Positions 5,545 through 5,586 of a stretch of DNA of 5,586 bases are shown here, one piece after another. The notes below the pieces were generated by a model. That model worked only from the letters and a program-made list of their open reading frames with translations, had not been told where the DNA came from and did not search any database. The translations under genes were made by a program, and so were the position numbers. Source of the stretch: Bacteroidales bacterium (GTDB taxonomy: Bacteria > Bacteroidota > Bacteroidia > Bacteroidales > JAOZMU01); contig JAOZMU010000263.1 of the NCBI GenBank assembly GCA_029934165.1, positions 1-5,586 on the forward strand, read 5' to 3'. The stretch's first letter is position 1; each line of letters begins with the position of its first letter.

Positions 5545-5586
5545 ATATTTTTTATGAAACGTTTAAGCTGTGAATTAACAACTTAG

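Noticed and set aside
5554..5586. 10-codon frame beginning ATG AAA CGT and ending with TAG at the last base of the window
   Set aside because: It has no support beyond a start and a stop; ending at the window edge is likely coincidence.
1..5586. A defence island, CRISPR array, prophage or transposon carried in the window
   Set aside because: I saw no spaced direct repeats, transposase, integrase, phage or nuclease-like protein; all four genes are ordinary metabolic or envelope types.

Overview
The window looks like chromosomal DNA from an AT-rich, anaerobic or facultatively anaerobic member of the Bacteroidota. Four things point there. All four proteins resemble Bacteroidota families. Start codons are preceded by A-rich stretches rather than clear Shine-Dalgarno sites. 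Matches to the Bacteroidota sigma -7 box (TAnnTTTG) lie upstream of genes. The outer-membrane proteins have a lipobox signal (LSGC) and a Sec signal ending in KAQ. Genus cannot be told from the sequence.

Layout. (1) 1-149: non-coding end, holding one arm of a perfect 16-bp inverted repeat. (2) 150-1130, minus: an outer-membrane-type lipoprotein with a C-terminal TPR-like helical region, of unknown function (DUF6340-like). (3) 1131-1610: a 480-bp divergent intergenic region rich in dyads, including a ~63-nt hairpin and an 18-bp palindrome that contains opposed -7 boxes. (4) 1611-3035, plus: hydG, the radical-SAM tyrosine lyase that makes the CO/CN-bearing iron synthon for the [FeFe]-hydrogenase H-cluster. 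(5) 3034-3073: a strong bidirectional terminator between convergent genes. (6) 3108-4331, minus: a DcaP-like beta-barrel porin. (7) 4332-4514: a divergent AT-rich promoter region. (8) 4515-5456, plus: a nitronate monooxygenase/2-nitropropane dioxygenase-like FMN enzyme. (9) 5457-5586: non-coding end with a second ~62-nt hairpin and the other arm of the 16-bp inverted repeat.

How the genes relate. The genes alternate in direction (-, +, -, +), so each is probably its own transcription unit and no operon is visible. hydG is the only clear pathway gene, and it stands without hydE, hydF or a hydrogenase gene. It implies that an [FeFe]-hydrogenase and the other maturases are encoded elsewhere in this genome. 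The most unusual material is non-coding: two related inverted hairpin elements, the perfect inverted repeat near both ends, and the crowded hydG upstream region. I see no CRISPR array, transposase, tRNA, rRNA or recognisable defence system.
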